From positions 1 through 64,000 of the forward strand of contig CAVYVC010000023.1 of the NCBI GenBank assembly GCA_963771845.1: a stretch of 64,000 nucleotides of DNA, written 5' to 3'. The stretch is from VAZQ01 sp963771845. GTDB lineage: Bacteria > Pseudomonadota > Alphaproteobacteria > Rhizobiales > Xanthobacteraceae. Below the pieces are notes generated by a model. That model was given only the letters and a program-made list of their open reading frames with translations, did no database searches and was not told the origin of the DNA. Shown one piece after another: positions 1-8,933 of the stretch; the first letter of the stretch is position 1, and each line of letters begins with the position of its first letter. The position numbers and the translations under genes are program-made.

Positions 1-1
1 A

Positions 2-154
2 CTAGGCATCGAGATTGCCTTCAGTCGTGAAGGCCGCGCCGGAACCAGGATCATTACGATGCGCGAGGCCTTCGGGGATACCGTCGGCACCGGCAGCACC
101 GTCAGCAGCGTTCGCGATGACAGGGTGAGGACAGCCTCCATTGCGACCAGCTAG
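2..154 (+). CDS. C-terminal fragment of an unrecognised protein (5' end outside window)
   Basis: An open frame runs from the window edge to a TAG stop. The roughly 50 visible residues contain the run FSREGRAGTRIITMR followed by a Ser/Thr/Val-rich tail. I do not recognise the family. Tails of this kind occur in accessory helicase/ATPase proteins of rhizobial integrative elements, and a recombinase relic lies directly downstream on the other strand, so an accessory-element origin is an inference. It could also be a decayed gene. Confidence 0.35.
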   Translation, partial: LGIEIAFSREGRAGTRIITMREAFGDTVGTGSTVSSVRDDRVRTASIATS

Positions 155-257
155 TGCCGTCTCCAGTGACAGCCGCCGACCCGGTTCGTGCCACACCGAT
201 CCTCTATCCACCACGGGCGCAGACGATGCTGACCGTGCTGACGCAAATGAGCAGCGA

Positions 258-514
258 CCCTGTTCTCATCGGCTTGCAGCGCGGCAATCAACCGAAGGGC
301 TTCCTCACGCGTCAGAAAGCGGCTGCGCAAAACATCCGGGCCCACAGAGCCCGGAAACAGGATTGGCCGACACGCCGCAGACCCCCCATTTGCGTGCCAG
401 GTTGAACGCACGCCGCACCACCGCAAGGACACGATTAATCGTGCCACTCGCGTAGCCCGCTTCCTGCATACGGGATACGACAACAATAATTTCGGTGATG
501 TCGATCTGGCACAT
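258..514 (-). pseudogene. Frameshifted remnant of a tyrosine recombinase (phage-type integrase)
   Basis: Two minus-strand pieces in different frames join into one integrase-like stretch. The first (514 to 347) encodes a helical SAM-like core-binding segment containing YASGTINRVLAVVRRAFNLA and ending ANPVSGL. The second (342 to 258) encodes the hinge into the catalytic domain with RFLTREEALRLIAAL. The catalytic Arg, His and Tyr motifs are not found downstream, where the frame becomes unrelated sequence. At about 85 residues against roughly 350-400 for the family, this is an inactive relic. It marks the edge of a decayed integrated element. Confidence 0.6.
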
Positions 515-777
515 CGGACGCGTTTCCAGGAGAGGAAAAACATGCATCCGCAATCCAACGTGCACCAGCTATGCGTGAAGCACTTCACGTTCGGAAGATA
601 TTGGTCGAGGATGAATGATCCAAAGGTCGGACTTTGGTCCTGGCATGGCAGCCCCCACGTTGATCGAAAAGGAAATGTCGGAGGCGAATTGAACGTCCCT
701 TAAAGAGTTCGTTTTTGTCGGAACTATCTGAAATTAGCTCTATCGTGCGGTGACTAATAAACCTCGAAACGATTCAA

Positions 778-821
778 TTCGCCCAGAGCACGTCTTAATT
801 TCGCCCAGAGCACGTCTTAAT
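778..821. repeat. Perfect 22-bp direct repeat, two adjacent copies
   Basis: Positions 778-799 and 800-821 are identical; the shared core is GCCCAGAGCACGTCTTAAT. The duplication sits between the integrase relic and a heptamer array. It may be a slippage product or a trace of site-specific integration; the sequence alone does not decide. Confidence 0.85.
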
Positions 822-848
822 AGTGAGTAGCGAATAGTGAGTAGTGGT
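821..848. repeat. Short heptamer array (TAGTGAG / TAGCGAA units)
   Basis: Three to four degenerate 7-bp units follow the 22-bp duplication. The same heptamer family, in one or other orientation, occurs at 40149-40190 and 57916-58009, so it is a dispersed intergenic element. Confidence 0.55.
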
Positions 849-889
849 CGGTGCTTCCTTCTCCACTACTTATATTACTCACCGCAGGA

Positions 890-1657
890 CTACTCCGCCG
901 CGGAAACCTTTTCAGCGGCCTGCGTCGCTTGCTTGGAACGGCGCCACATTCCGCCCACGAGCAGAACGAGGATCGCTCCGAGAAGAGCGGCAAACAGCAT
1001 GATGTAATGAAAACCCTCGGCACCGAGCCGGGGCTCCAGGTAGCCCTGAATAACGGGATCGGTGGCAATCGTCTCGCCCACGATCCATCCCAGCAGCGCA
1101 GCGCCGGCCCATACCAGGATCGGGAAGCGTTCCAATAAGGCCATGATCAGCGCGGCGCCCGCCACGATCAGCGGGATACTGATGGCAAGACCGATCAGGA
1201 TCAGCGCAAAGTTACCCTGGGCCGCGGCCGCGATGGCAATTACATTGTCGAGGCTCATGACGATGTCGGCAACCGCCACGATGCGCACCGCTCGCCACAG
1301 ATGCTCGACCGCCTCCACTTCACTTTCGTCCTCGTCCTCCGGAACCAAGAGCTTTGCGGCAATGTAGAATAGTGCCAGGCCGCCAATGAGCTTGAGATAG
1401 GGCAGCAGCATCAGCTGCGCGATCACGACCGTAAAGATAATGCGCAGAACGACAGCAACGCCGGCCCCGAGGATCATTCCCCACAGCCGCTGGCGTGGCG
1501 GAAGGCCAAGACACGCCATCGCGATAACCACGGCGTTGTCGCCGGAAAGCAGGACGTTGATCCACATGATCTTGAGGAGCGCGACCCAAAACGCGGTCTG
1601 ACCCATCTCGTCCCAGCCGCTTGTTACCATCGCAAGCCAACTGGCTGGATCAAACAT
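890..1657 (-). CDS. TerC/YjbE-family integral membrane protein (putative metal-ion transporter)
   Basis: A 255-residue multi-spanning membrane protein. It carries the two signature acidic membrane motifs of the TerC superfamily, LSGDNAVVIAM near the N-terminus and SLDNVIAIAAA in the middle, separated by a charged loop (PEDEDESEVE). Length and the paired motifs fit the YjbE subgroup, linked in other bacteria to manganese or other metal-ion export. The ATG before FDPASW was chosen because the upstream in-frame extension is charged, low in similarity and runs into a palindromic repeat. The gene stands alone. Substrate is inferred from the family only. Confidence 0.85.
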   Translation of the reverse strand: MFDPASWLAMVTSGWDEMGQTAFWVALLKIMWINVLLSGDNAVVIAMACLGLPPRQRLWGMILGAGVAVVLRIIFTVVIAQLMLLPYLKLIGGLALFYIAAKLLVPEDEDESEVEAVEHLWRAVRIVAVADIVMSLDNVIAIAAAAQGNFALILIGLAISIPLIVAGAALIMALLERFPILVWAGAALLGWIVGETIATDPVIQGYLEPRLGAEGFHYIMLFAALLGAILVLLVGGMWRRSKQATQAAEKVSAAE

Positions 1658-1725
1658 TTGCCCAACGCTACCCACTGAACATTCCTCTGCTTCACGGCGC
1701 CCAACGGCGCCACGCTCAGATCTTC

Positions 1726-1820
1726 CGTCATTGCCGGGCTCTTGACCCGGCAATCCATCCACTTCGTAAGAAGACCTTATACGAAGAAGATGGGCCCGCG
1801 GGTCAAGCCCGCGGGTGACG
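1726..1820. repeat. Palindromic intergenic repeat (CGTCA...TGACG element)
   Basis: About 95 bp bounded by CGTCA and TGACG, with GC-rich inner hairpins (TTGCCGGG...CCCGGCAA and GCCCGCGGG...CCCGCGGG). This resembles the abundant Bradyrhizobium-type extragenic palindromes. It lies between the TerC-family gene and ndk, and could act as a transcript stabiliser or terminator. Confidence 0.7.
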
Positions 1821-1834
1821 ATGCCTCCCCAAAC

Positions 1835-2257
1835 TCAACCCACAATCTCGTTGCCGGAAAAAAACTGGGCGATCTCCTTTGTGGCCGTCTCCGCTGCGTC
1901 AGAACCGTGCACCGAGTTTTCGCCGATTGATTTGGCGTGCACCTTGCGGATGGTTCCCGGCGCCGCTTTGGCAGGATCGGTCGCACCCATGATGTCGCGA
2001 TACTTGGCGATCGCGTTTTCTCCCTCGAGCACCTGTACAACCACCGGTCCCGAGGTCATGAAGTCGACAAGCTCGCGAAAAAACGGCCGCTCGCGATGAA
2101 TGGCATAGAAGGTCTCCGCCTCCGGGCGGCTGATGCGAAGGCGCTTTTGCGCTACGATGCGCAGCCCCGCCTGCTCGATCATGGCATTGATCGCTCCGGT
2201 CAGATTGCGGGAGGCCGCGTCCGGCTTGATGATGGAAAACGTGCGCTCAATGGCCAT
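1835..2257 (-). CDS. ndk: Nucleoside diphosphate kinase
   Basis: Transfers the gamma-phosphate from ATP to nucleoside diphosphates through a phosphohistidine. The 140-residue protein starts MAIERTFSIIKPDA and has the active-site signature NSVHGSDA with the catalytic His at about residue 117. Length and motifs match the small bacterial enzyme. The start fits the family N-terminus exactly. The upstream neighbour is a lipoprotein gene 12 bp away on the same strand, so the two may be co-transcribed. Confidence 0.97.
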   Translation of the reverse strand: MAIERTFSIIKPDAASRNLTGAINAMIEQAGLRIVAQKRLRISRPEAETFYAIHRERPFFRELVDFMTSGPVVVQVLEGENAIAKYRDIMGATDPAKAAPGTIRKVHAKSIGENSVHGSDAAETATKEIAQFFSGNEIVG

Positions 2258-2269
2258 GGCTGCCCCCGA

Positions 2270-2770
2270 TCAACCGCCGGCGGGCTTTCTGTTGGCCTTT
2301 TGCGGCTTCGCGGGCGCGGGCGGCGGGGCGGGTGCCTTCTCGATGGACACCAGGCGGCCGCCGGCGAAGCGATAGGTCCCCGGCCACGGGCCGCGCACGT
2401 AGGTCAGCACGACCGAGCGCTCACCACGCGCGTTGACCCCTGACTCGATCGTCTCGACGGGGCCCGCGCGCCGCACCACGTCGCATTCGGTCATTTGCAA
2501 GGCGATTCCCCCGACGACAGCCGGCGTTGCGTCAGCCGATGCCGGCGCAGGCCCGCTGCATTGGCCGTCCGTCCCGATGAGATCCGCCGACGTAATGGGG
2601 CGATCGAAATTGGGCGTCGCCCATTCCTGTTTTCGCGCGAGCGTTTCAGGCTTTGGAGTAAGCGTGACGTTGTTCAGGCTCAGATCAGCCGAGCACGCGC
2701 CAAGCACCAACGCCAGCATAACCACAGTAACTGTGCCCAAGGCGATTCGATTTAACCGCCGCATGATCAC
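2270..2770 (-). CDS. Hypothetical lipoprotein
   Basis: A 166-residue protein with a lipoprotein signal peptide: basic start MIMRRLNR, a hydrophobic core, and lipobox LGAC with the modifiable Cys at about residue 26. The mature part is hydrophilic and ends in a Pro/Ala/Lys-rich tail (APAPPPAPAKPQKANRKPAGG, given here only as composition). I recognise no catalytic motif. It is predicted to be a lipid-anchored periplasmic protein. ATG at residue 1 or 3 could be the start. Confidence 0.75.
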   Translation of the reverse strand: MIMRRLNRIALGTVTVVMLALVLGACSADLSLNNVTLTPKPETLARKQEWATPNFDRPITSADLIGTDGQCSGPAPASADATPAVVGGIALQMTECDVVRRAGPVETIESGVNARGERSVVLTYVRGPWPGTYRFAGGRLVSIEKAPAPPPAPAKPQKANRKPAGG

Positions 2771-3209
2771 GCGCTCGCTTCTCGGTACCCCATTTCCAAG
2801 CCCAATTGTGCTCCGGCCGCATGATCCTGATCAATAGGGCGCTTTTTTGCGGCTTCCTGCCCAATTCGAAGGCGACTGGCCCCATCGCTCAGGCGCACAA
2901 ACACCCAGAAGACAGATGGGAGGCGCGCCGCGTACTTTCTGTGTGACATCCGCCACTCAAGGTACGTTTTGAATTTAGCATCCACAACACCGCGGCAGAC
3001 TAGGACTGCTATCCTCCTATTTCGGGGTCTCAGATATCCAGGGTTTATGCGGGTTTCTTCACTCCAAGCGCGCGCAACCGGGCTGCATTATCGGTCGCCT
3101 CTATCCTGTGCCGAAACGTCAAATACTATTCAGCGTGGCGGAAATATCACAGCCAAAGCCGTTGCAAGCTGTTAAGAATGGCGCACTCAATTCTGAACGG
3201 GGGGTTCAA
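2771..3209. other. Divergent intergenic region upstream of the beta-barrel gene
   Basis: No gene is supported here. It must contain the promoters of the lipoprotein/ndk pair (minus) and of the outer-membrane protein (plus). I could not identify a convincing -35/-10 pair. Directly before the plus-strand gene a G-rich ribosome-binding stretch (ACGGGGGG) is visible. Confidence 0.5.
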
Positions 3210-4151
3210 ATGAAAAAGTTCTTACTCGGAAGCGTTGCGCTCGCTGCGCTCGGCATCGGCGCTCCTGCTATCGCTGCGGATATGGCGGTTCGGCATGTCG
3301 CTCCGCCGGCTTTCAGCTGGACCGGGTGCCATCTGGGTGGCTTGGTCGGCTACGAGTGGGGACACGACAACGGCTACAGCACCACTGCCGGGAGTACCGC
3401 CGTTTTCACCGGACCAACGGCAGCAACGCCGGTCGTCACCACGCCGCTGGCGGCTGGCCAAGCAGTTACTTCGGGCTTCGACATGAGTGGCTTCAACGGT
3501 GGTGGCTACGCCGGCTGCGACTACCAGTTCGGAGCATGGGTGGTCGGCGTCGAAGGCGACTGGTCCGTTGTCAACAAAGAAGGGAACGGGCGCTTCATTC
3601 CCGGCCAGACCATATTGACTCCTACCGGAGCGATAGCCGGGACGTTCCCTGTAACCTCCTTCATATTCGGTCAGGCGCAAGAGCGTTGGTACGCCACCGC
3701 ACGGGCCCGCGTGGGCTACGCCGTCGACAAGTGGCTGTTCTTCGCGACTGGCGGCGTTGCCTGGACCAAGGTTGATGATGCGGTGTTCCAGACCAATGCT
3801 GGGCCCGTCCCAGCAGCAGTCGCCGGAGCGTTCGGGATTATCCCCGGCGCAGGCGGGGCGCCGTACTTCTACCAGAATTCGTCCACTAATCGCACCGGTT
3901 GGACCGTAGGCGCTGGCGTGGATTACGCCCCCGCCCCGCTTAAGGGAAACTGGACGGTCCGCGCGGAATACCTCTACGTGCACTTCGACGACTACACGGC
4001 CTTCGGGAGTGGCACCAACTTCCAGGGGCTCCCTCTTGGCACCACCGCCGGGAATGTCTTCAACCTGAACAACAGGTTTGACAACCACATCGTCCGCTTC
4101 GGCCTCGCCTACAAGTTCGGGCCCACGTCATACTCGCAGCTCTACCGATGA
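3210..4151 (+). CDS. Outer-membrane beta-barrel protein (Omp25/porin-like family)
   Basis: A 313-residue protein with a classic signal peptide (MKKFLLGSVALAALGIGAPAIA, cleavage before ADMAVR; the quoted run is the start of the protein). Alternating aromatic/hydrophobic strands follow, such as WVVGVEGDWS, RWYATARARVGYA and WTVRAEYLYVHFDDY, as in the rhizobial outer-membrane immunogenic proteins. The penultimate strand IVRFGLAYKF is followed by a short unusual tail, GPTSYSQLYR, so the final aromatic is not at the very C-terminus. The ATG was chosen for its signal peptide and ribosome-binding site. A strong terminator follows, so it is probably monocistronic. Confidence 0.85.
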   Translation: MKKFLLGSVALAALGIGAPAIAADMAVRHVAPPAFSWTGCHLGGLVGYEWGHDNGYSTTAGSTAVFTGPTAATPVVTTPLAAGQAVTSGFDMSGFNGGGYAGCDYQFGAWVVGVEGDWSVVNKEGNGRFIPGQTILTPTGAIAGTFPVTSFIFGQAQERWYATARARVGYAVDKWLFFATGGVAWTKVDDAVFQTNAGPVPAAVAGAFGIIPGAGGAPYFYQNSSTNRTGWTVGAGVDYAPAPLKGNWTVRAEYLYVHFDDYTAFGSGTNFQGLPLGTTAGNVFNLNNRFDNHIVRFGLAYKFGPTSYSQLYR

Positions 4152-4191
4152 CAGGCTGACGATCAGCTACGCGATATCAGCTACGCAAGAG

Positions 4192-4220
4192 CCCCGAGGC
4201 ACGCCTCGGGGTTTTTGTTT
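4192..4220 (+). terminator. Rho-independent terminator of the beta-barrel gene
   Basis: A perfect 8-bp stem CCCCGAGG/CCTCGGGG with a 4-base loop, followed by TTTTTGTTT. It lies about 40 bp after the stop codon. Confidence 0.93.
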
Positions 4221-4256
4221 ACGCGCCAGATCACGCCATAGGTTGGGTTCCAGCCC

Positions 4257-4351
4257 GTAGCCCGCATGAGCGAAGCGATATGCGGGATCACCTGCCACCG
4301 GCTCCCGGATTTCGCCGTCGCGCAGGCGCGCGCCGGCATCATCCGGACTAC
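4257..4351. repeat. Palindromic repeat with GTAGCCCG...CGGACTAC ends
   Basis: Inverted ends GTAGCCCGCATGAGCG and CATCCGGACTAC enclose inner palindromes. A second member with the same ends is at 41409-41533. It is a member of a dispersed rhizobial extragenic palindrome family and abuts the 3' end of holC. Confidence 0.7.
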
Positions 4352-4363
4352 CGCGTCAGGCAA

Positions 4364-4816
4364 TCAACCCTTACGTTGCCAGCGGCCGCGGTCATCAACC
4401 TGCCAGTAGGTCACCTCGAACCCTTCCGCCTTGCTCCGTGTCCAGCGTTCGCGCGCAGCCGCGACTGCGTCGGGATCATCGCCATCGAACAGCACGACAA
4501 TTCGCTCATAGACCTGGGCGTCGGGCGGAAGCTCCGCGCCGTCGACGACAAAGCGCACGGACGCGCCGTTGGGATTATCATCATTGATGGTCAGGAGGAT
4601 CGGCTGCTCGCCCGCTTCGCCCTGCCGCCAGGTGCCGTGGGGGAGGAAACTCTCGTCGCGAAACGTCCATAAATGCGCGTCAAGCGCATCGATGCGCTCC
4701 TCCGAAGGCGCCTGCACCACCGCGCGCCAGCCGCGCTCGAACGATTTCTCGAGCAACGTCGTGAGCACTTGCTCCAGTGGCTGGCGCTGGAGCTGGTAGA
4801 ACAGGATTTCGGTCAT
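4364..4816 (-). CDS. holC: DNA polymerase III subunit chi
   Basis: A 150-residue protein of the HolC family, which links the clamp-loader to single-strand binding protein at the replication fork. Family features are the start MTEILFYQLQRQPLEQVL, the central LWTFRDESFLPHG and the C-terminal RIVVLFDGDDPDAVAAARE with a Trp-rich end. It begins 2 bp after the pepA stop, a conserved alphaproteobacterial pair suggesting co-transcription. The internal ATG before TEILFY is used because an upstream in-frame extension would overlap pepA. Confidence 0.93.
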   Translation of the reverse strand: MTEILFYQLQRQPLEQVLTTLLEKSFERGWRAVVQAPSEERIDALDAHLWTFRDESFLPHGTWRQGEAGEQPILLTINDDNPNGASVRFVVDGAELPPDAQVYERIVVLFDGDDPDAVAAARERWTRSKAEGFEVTYWQVDDRGRWQRKG

Positions 4817-4817
4817 C

Positions 4818-6314
4818 TCACTTTTCGTAGTACCTCGCCACAAACTCATTGAGCAAGCGCACGCCGAAACCCGACCCCCAGCTCCTGTTGATGTCGGTTT
4901 GCGGGGAACCCATTGCGGTGCCGGCGATGTCGAGATGCGCCCACGGGGTCTTGTCGACGAAGCGCAGGAGCAGCTGAGCCGCGGTAATGGCGCCGGCGTG
5001 GCGACCCCCGGTGTTTTTCATGTCTGCAAATTTCGAGTCGATCATCTTGTCGTATTCCGGTCCGAGCGGCATTCGCCAAACGCGCTCCCCGCTCTCCCTT
5101 CCCGCTTCGATCAGCCGCTCCGCGAGCTTCTCGTCGTTGCTGAAGAGACCGGCATATTCCTGCCCGAGCGCGACGATGATGGCGCCGGTCAGAGTGGCAA
5201 GGTCGATCATGATCTTGGGCTTGAATCGCTTGTTGACGTAATGGAGGAGATCCGCCAGCACGAGCCTGCCCTCGGCATCCGTGTTGATGATTTCGATGGT
5301 CTGTCCGGACATCGTGGTGACGATGTCGCCGGGCCGCTGCGCGGTGCCGCTGGGCATGTTCTCCACCAATCCGACCGCGCCGACCGCGTTGACCCTTGCC
5401 TTGCGGGCGGCAAGCGCATGCATGAGACCAATGACGCAGGCGGCCCCTGCCATGTCGCCCTTCATGTCCTCCATCCCTGAGGCGGGCTTGATCGAAATGC
5501 CCCCGGTATCAAAGCATACGCCCTTGCCGACAAATGCGACGGGAGCAGCAGTGCGCTTGCCGCCATTCCAGCGCATGATCACGGTGCGGCTCTCATGCTC
5601 GGAGCCTTGTCCCACCCCGAGCAGCGCATTCATACCGAGCTTTTTCATCTGCGCGGGATCAAGAATTTCCACGCTCACGCCCAGCCGCTTGAGATTGCCG
5701 GCACGCCGGGCGAACTCTTCCGGATAAAGCACGTTGGCGGGCTCGTTGACGAGATCGCGGGCAGCCAGAACGCCTCCAGCGACCGCCGCCCGCGACGCAA
5801 AGGCTTTTCTTACCGCGCCGACACCCTCAGTCAGGACGGTCACTTTGACTTCTCGTGCCTGCTCCTCGTCGTCCTTGCGCTTGGACTTGTACCGCTCGAA
5901 GGCATAGGCGCGAAGCTCTACCCCAAGACCGATACCGGCAACGCGCTCAGGGCTGAGCCCTCGCCCGGGAAAGTCGACAAGCACGGTTGCAACCCTGGCC
6001 GCGCCCGGAATCTTGCCCATCGCGATTCCGCCCAACTTGGCAAAATCTTGATCCTTGAGATCGCGTCCTTTTCCGACGCCGACCAATACCAATCGGGGCA
6101 CGTCGAGGCCCGATGGCGCAATAATTTCAAGGCTCGATCCGTTCTTGCCCTTGAAACCGTCCGCGTCGGCTGCGCGGTTGATGAGGTCCCCGGTCGGGGC
6201 GAGCAACTTGCGTGCAGCCGCCCCGAGCTTGAGCCCCTCCTCGCAGAACAGGATCAGAACGCCCTTTGCAGGCGTATCGAAACCGGCGAATTCAAGCTTG
6301 AGCGCGCGGGCCAT
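4818..6314 (-). CDS. pepA: Leucyl aminopeptidase (M17 family)
   Basis: Cytosolic di-zinc aminopeptidase of 498 residues. The M17 signature NTDAEGRL is intact, and the metal-site loop GKGVCFDTGGISIKPASGM with the following MKGDMAGA is present. The N-terminal macro-like domain and C-terminal catalytic domain give the usual length of about 500. The start was placed at MARALKLEFAGFD because the longer frame adds an unconserved extension. It is the first gene of a pepA-holC pair, divergent from lptF, the standard arrangement in this order. Confidence 0.96.
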   Translation of the reverse strand: MARALKLEFAGFDTPAKGVLILFCEEGLKLGAAARKLLAPTGDLINRAADADGFKGKNGSSLEIIAPSGLDVPRLVLVGVGKGRDLKDQDFAKLGGIAMGKIPGAARVATVLVDFPGRGLSPERVAGIGLGVELRAYAFERYKSKRKDDEEQAREVKVTVLTEGVGAVRKAFASRAAVAGGVLAARDLVNEPANVLYPEEFARRAGNLKRLGVSVEILDPAQMKKLGMNALLGVGQGSEHESRTVIMRWNGGKRTAAPVAFVGKGVCFDTGGISIKPASGMEDMKGDMAGAACVIGLMHALAARKARVNAVGAVGLVENMPSGTAQRPGDIVTTMSGQTIEIINTDAEGRLVLADLLHYVNKRFKPKIMIDLATLTGAIIVALGQEYAGLFSNDEKLAERLIEAGRESGERVWRMPLGPEYDKMIDSKFADMKNTGGRHAGAITAAQLLLRFVDKTPWAHLDIAGTAMGSPQTDINRSWGSGFGVRLLNEFVARYYEK

Positions 6315-6671
6315 ATGAACCGATCCTGTCCTTGCAAGGCCATGGGGACCCGCGACGGTCACAGCGGCGGGCACGCATTGGTATGCCTTGGACAACTTCT
6401 GGTGCAAAGACCCTGGGTGTGGCTGAGGGGGACTGATCGCGCAGCAAGCTCAGAGGGCTCCCACTCCCGCCTTGCGGGCAGAGGCTAGGAGCAGCCTTGT
6501 CGCCCCGGCCGATTAACGAATTGTTGTGCATACTCAAAGGGTTTGCCTTGGCGAGGCCATTTTGTTGGCCGATCAAGGAAAGGATAGAAAGGGCTGGTCT
6601 GCCGGAAGCGCAATTGCCGACTGGGGGTCGCGCGCGCCGGGATTTTGCCGTGAGCGGGGAAGCGTAGCCGC
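6315..6671. other. Divergent promoter region between pepA and lptF
   Basis: No gene is supported. The region must carry promoters for the pepA-holC pair and for the lptFGD operon. A weak plus-strand candidate (TTGTTG, 17-bp spacer, TAGAAA) lies just upstream of lptF but is not convincing. Confidence 0.45.
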
Positions 6672-7847
6672 ATGGGGTCCATAGGGCGGTATATTTTCCG
6701 CACCACCTTCGGTGCGTTCCTGGTCATTTGCACGAGCGTGACAGCGCTGATGTGGATCACGCAGGCGCTGCGCGACATCGACCTGATGACGAACCAGGGC
6801 CAGAGCATTTTCGTGTTCGTCGGCATCACGGGGCTGATCATTCCGCTCCTCGTTCAGATCATTGCGCCGATCGCGCTGATGATCGCGGTCGCCCACGTGC
6901 TCAACAAGCTCGGCAACGATTCCGAACTCATCGTGATGAATGCGGCCGGAATGCCTCCTTGGATTTTGTTCCGGCCGTTCCTGGCGGTTGGAGCCATCGT
7001 GTCGCTGCTGGTTGCCGCCATCAGCATCTATGTCTCGCCTTGGGGACTGCGCCAATTGCGCCTGTGGGCGACTGAGGTCCGCGCCGACCTCGTCAGCAAC
7101 GTGGTGCAACCTGGCCGTTTCACGAAATTGGAAGAACGGCTCACCTTGCACATTCGCGAACGCGAGCCGAACGGCCAATTGCTGGGAATCCTGATCGACG
7201 ATCAACGCAGCCCCAAGGAGAGGGTCACCATTCTCGCCGAGAAAGGCGATATCGTCAAAAACGAGCGCGGGGCGTTCCTCGTATTGGGTAACGGCAACAT
7301 ACAACGGCACGAAACCGGCCAGCGCGATCCCGCTCTCGTGCTGTTTGAGAGTTACGGTTTCGACCTTTCATGGCTGACCCACGCGACGCAGAACGTGAAA
7401 TACTCGGTGCGCGAGCGGTATCTATGGGAGCTTTACGACCCCCAACGCAGCGCCGCAGAATTCGCCGACCAGCCCAATCAAGTTCGCGCCGAATTTCACG
7501 ACCGCATCACGGCGCCGCTTTTTCCATTGGCCTTCGTGGTGCTGACCTATGCGTATCTGGGAGCGCCGCGCACGACCCGCCAGAATCGCACCATGTCGCT
7601 GCTTGGGGCGATGGGCGCGGTGGCGGCGCTGCGCGGCCTAGGCTTCGTGGGAATCATTGCGGGCGTGCACACGCCGATAGCGCTGCTGCTGCCCTACGCC
7701 GGAATGATCGCCGCGTTTGTGCTGGGATATCTGGCAATCTCGCGTGGCGTGATCATTGAGCCGCCAGCGTTCATTGCCAACATGATTGCAGCCGTCATGG
7801 AGCGCCTCGCACAGCGAGCGAATGCGGTGGCGGGACAGACGCCATGA
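6672..7847 (+). CDS. lptF: LPS export ABC transporter permease LptF
   Basis: Inner-membrane permease of the LptB2FG complex that extracts lipopolysaccharide and feeds it to the periplasmic bridge. The 391 residues show an N-terminal pair of membrane helices (MGSIGRYIFRTTFGAFLVI, then GLIIPLLVQIIAPIALMIAV), a helix near 115, a periplasmic beta-jellyroll domain in the middle, and three C-terminal helices. The motif NDSELIVMNAAG is typical. It overlaps the next gene by 4 bp (ATGA), indicating coupled translation with lptG. Confidence 0.94.
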   Translation: MGSIGRYIFRTTFGAFLVICTSVTALMWITQALRDIDLMTNQGQSIFVFVGITGLIIPLLVQIIAPIALMIAVAHVLNKLGNDSELIVMNAAGMPPWILFRPFLAVGAIVSLLVAAISIYVSPWGLRQLRLWATEVRADLVSNVVQPGRFTKLEERLTLHIREREPNGQLLGILIDDQRSPKERVTILAEKGDIVKNERGAFLVLGNGNIQRHETGQRDPALVLFESYGFDLSWLTHATQNVKYSVRERYLWELYDPQRSAAEFADQPNQVRAEFHDRITAPLFPLAFVVLTYAYLGAPRTTRQNRTMSLLGAMGAVAALRGLGFVGIIAGVHTPIALLLPYAGMIAAFVLGYLAISRGVIIEPPAFIANMIAAVMERLAQRANAVAGQTP

Positions 7848-8933
7848 TCGCCGGCACGCTTTCGCGCTATTTCGGTCTGCGTTTCCTGTCTGCGGTCCTT
7901 GCCGTGTTCGCCGGCACGCTCGTGCTCACCGCCATGATCGATTTCCTCGAGCTCATGCGGCGCAGCGGCGACCTGCAAAATGTTTCCGCCCTGTTGATCG
8001 CCAAAATCACCCTGTTTCGAGTTCCCTTCATCACCGAGCGCGTATTGCCGTTCGCCGTGCTGGTCGGTGCGATGTTCTGCTATCTCAATCTCTCGCGTCG
8101 TCTGGAGCTCGTAGTCGCGCGCGCCGCCGGCATTTCGGCCTGGCAGTTCGTCGCGCCGGCAATCATCATTGCATGGCTGATCGGGATGCTTGCCACCATC
8201 GTCTACAATCCGGTCTCGGCCATCCTGCGCGAGCAATCGACGCGGCTCGAAGGCGATTTGTTCGGGTTCGAAGGCGGGTTCCGCAACGCGACCAGCGGAT
8301 TTCTGGCTGCGCCAGCGCAATGAAGAGGGCCAGGCGGTCATCAATGCAAAATCGAGCCGCCAACAGGGGATTGAGCTTGGCGGCGTGACTGTTTTCCGGT
8401 TCGATCCGGCCGGCCGTTTCCAGGATCGCATCGAGGCGAAGAACGCAATCCTCGAGGCCGGATATTGGCGGCTCGAAGACGCGCGCTTCTATGTCAGCGG
8501 AATGGCGCCGGCCGAGCGCGAATTGTTTCGACTAAAGACGGCGCTGACCCCCGCTCAAGTGGGAGAAAGCTTCGCAATCCCTGAGACGGTGCCGTTCTGG
8601 CAATTGTCGGCATACATCGATGCCGCTGAAAATGCCGGGCTCACCGCGTCCGGCTACCGGCTGCAATATTACCAGCTGCTGGCCCAGCCCTTTTACCTCG
8701 TTGCAATGGTGATGCTGGCCGCATCCGTGAGCTTGCGTTTTTTCCGCTTCGGCGGGGTACAAAAGGTCGTGCTTGGCGGCATCTCGGCGGGCTTTCTGCT
8801 TTACGTTTTGGCCAAGATCACCGGCGATTTGAGCAAGGCCGGAATGATGATTCCGGTCGCGGCTGCATGGCTACCGGCCGCCATCGGCGGCATCACGGGC
8901 GTGCTCGCGCTGCTTTACCAGGAGGACGGGTGA
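7844..8933 (+). pseudogene. lptG: LPS export permease LptG, interrupted by a single-base insertion
   Basis: The first frame gives a good LptG N-terminus (MIAGTLSRYFGLRFLSAV, membrane helices, LELVVARAAGISAW) but stops at 8323. The remaining jellyroll domain and three C-terminal helices continue in the next frame to a TGA at 8931-8933. The junction is the TTT at 8300-8302: removing one T restores GFWLRQRNEEGQAVINA and a 362-residue protein of normal LptG length. LptG is essential in most Gram-negative bacteria and everything around is intact, so a sequencing error is more likely than a true null, but as written the gene is broken. Confidence 0.88.

Larger units (their letters stand above)
515..889. 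other. Intergenic stretch with only short repeats
   Basis: No credible gene. The left part (515-777) shows no recognisable signal. The right part holds a perfect 22-bp tandem duplication and a short heptamer array, listed separately. It lies between the recombinase relic and the 3' end of the TerC-family gene. Confidence 0.5.
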
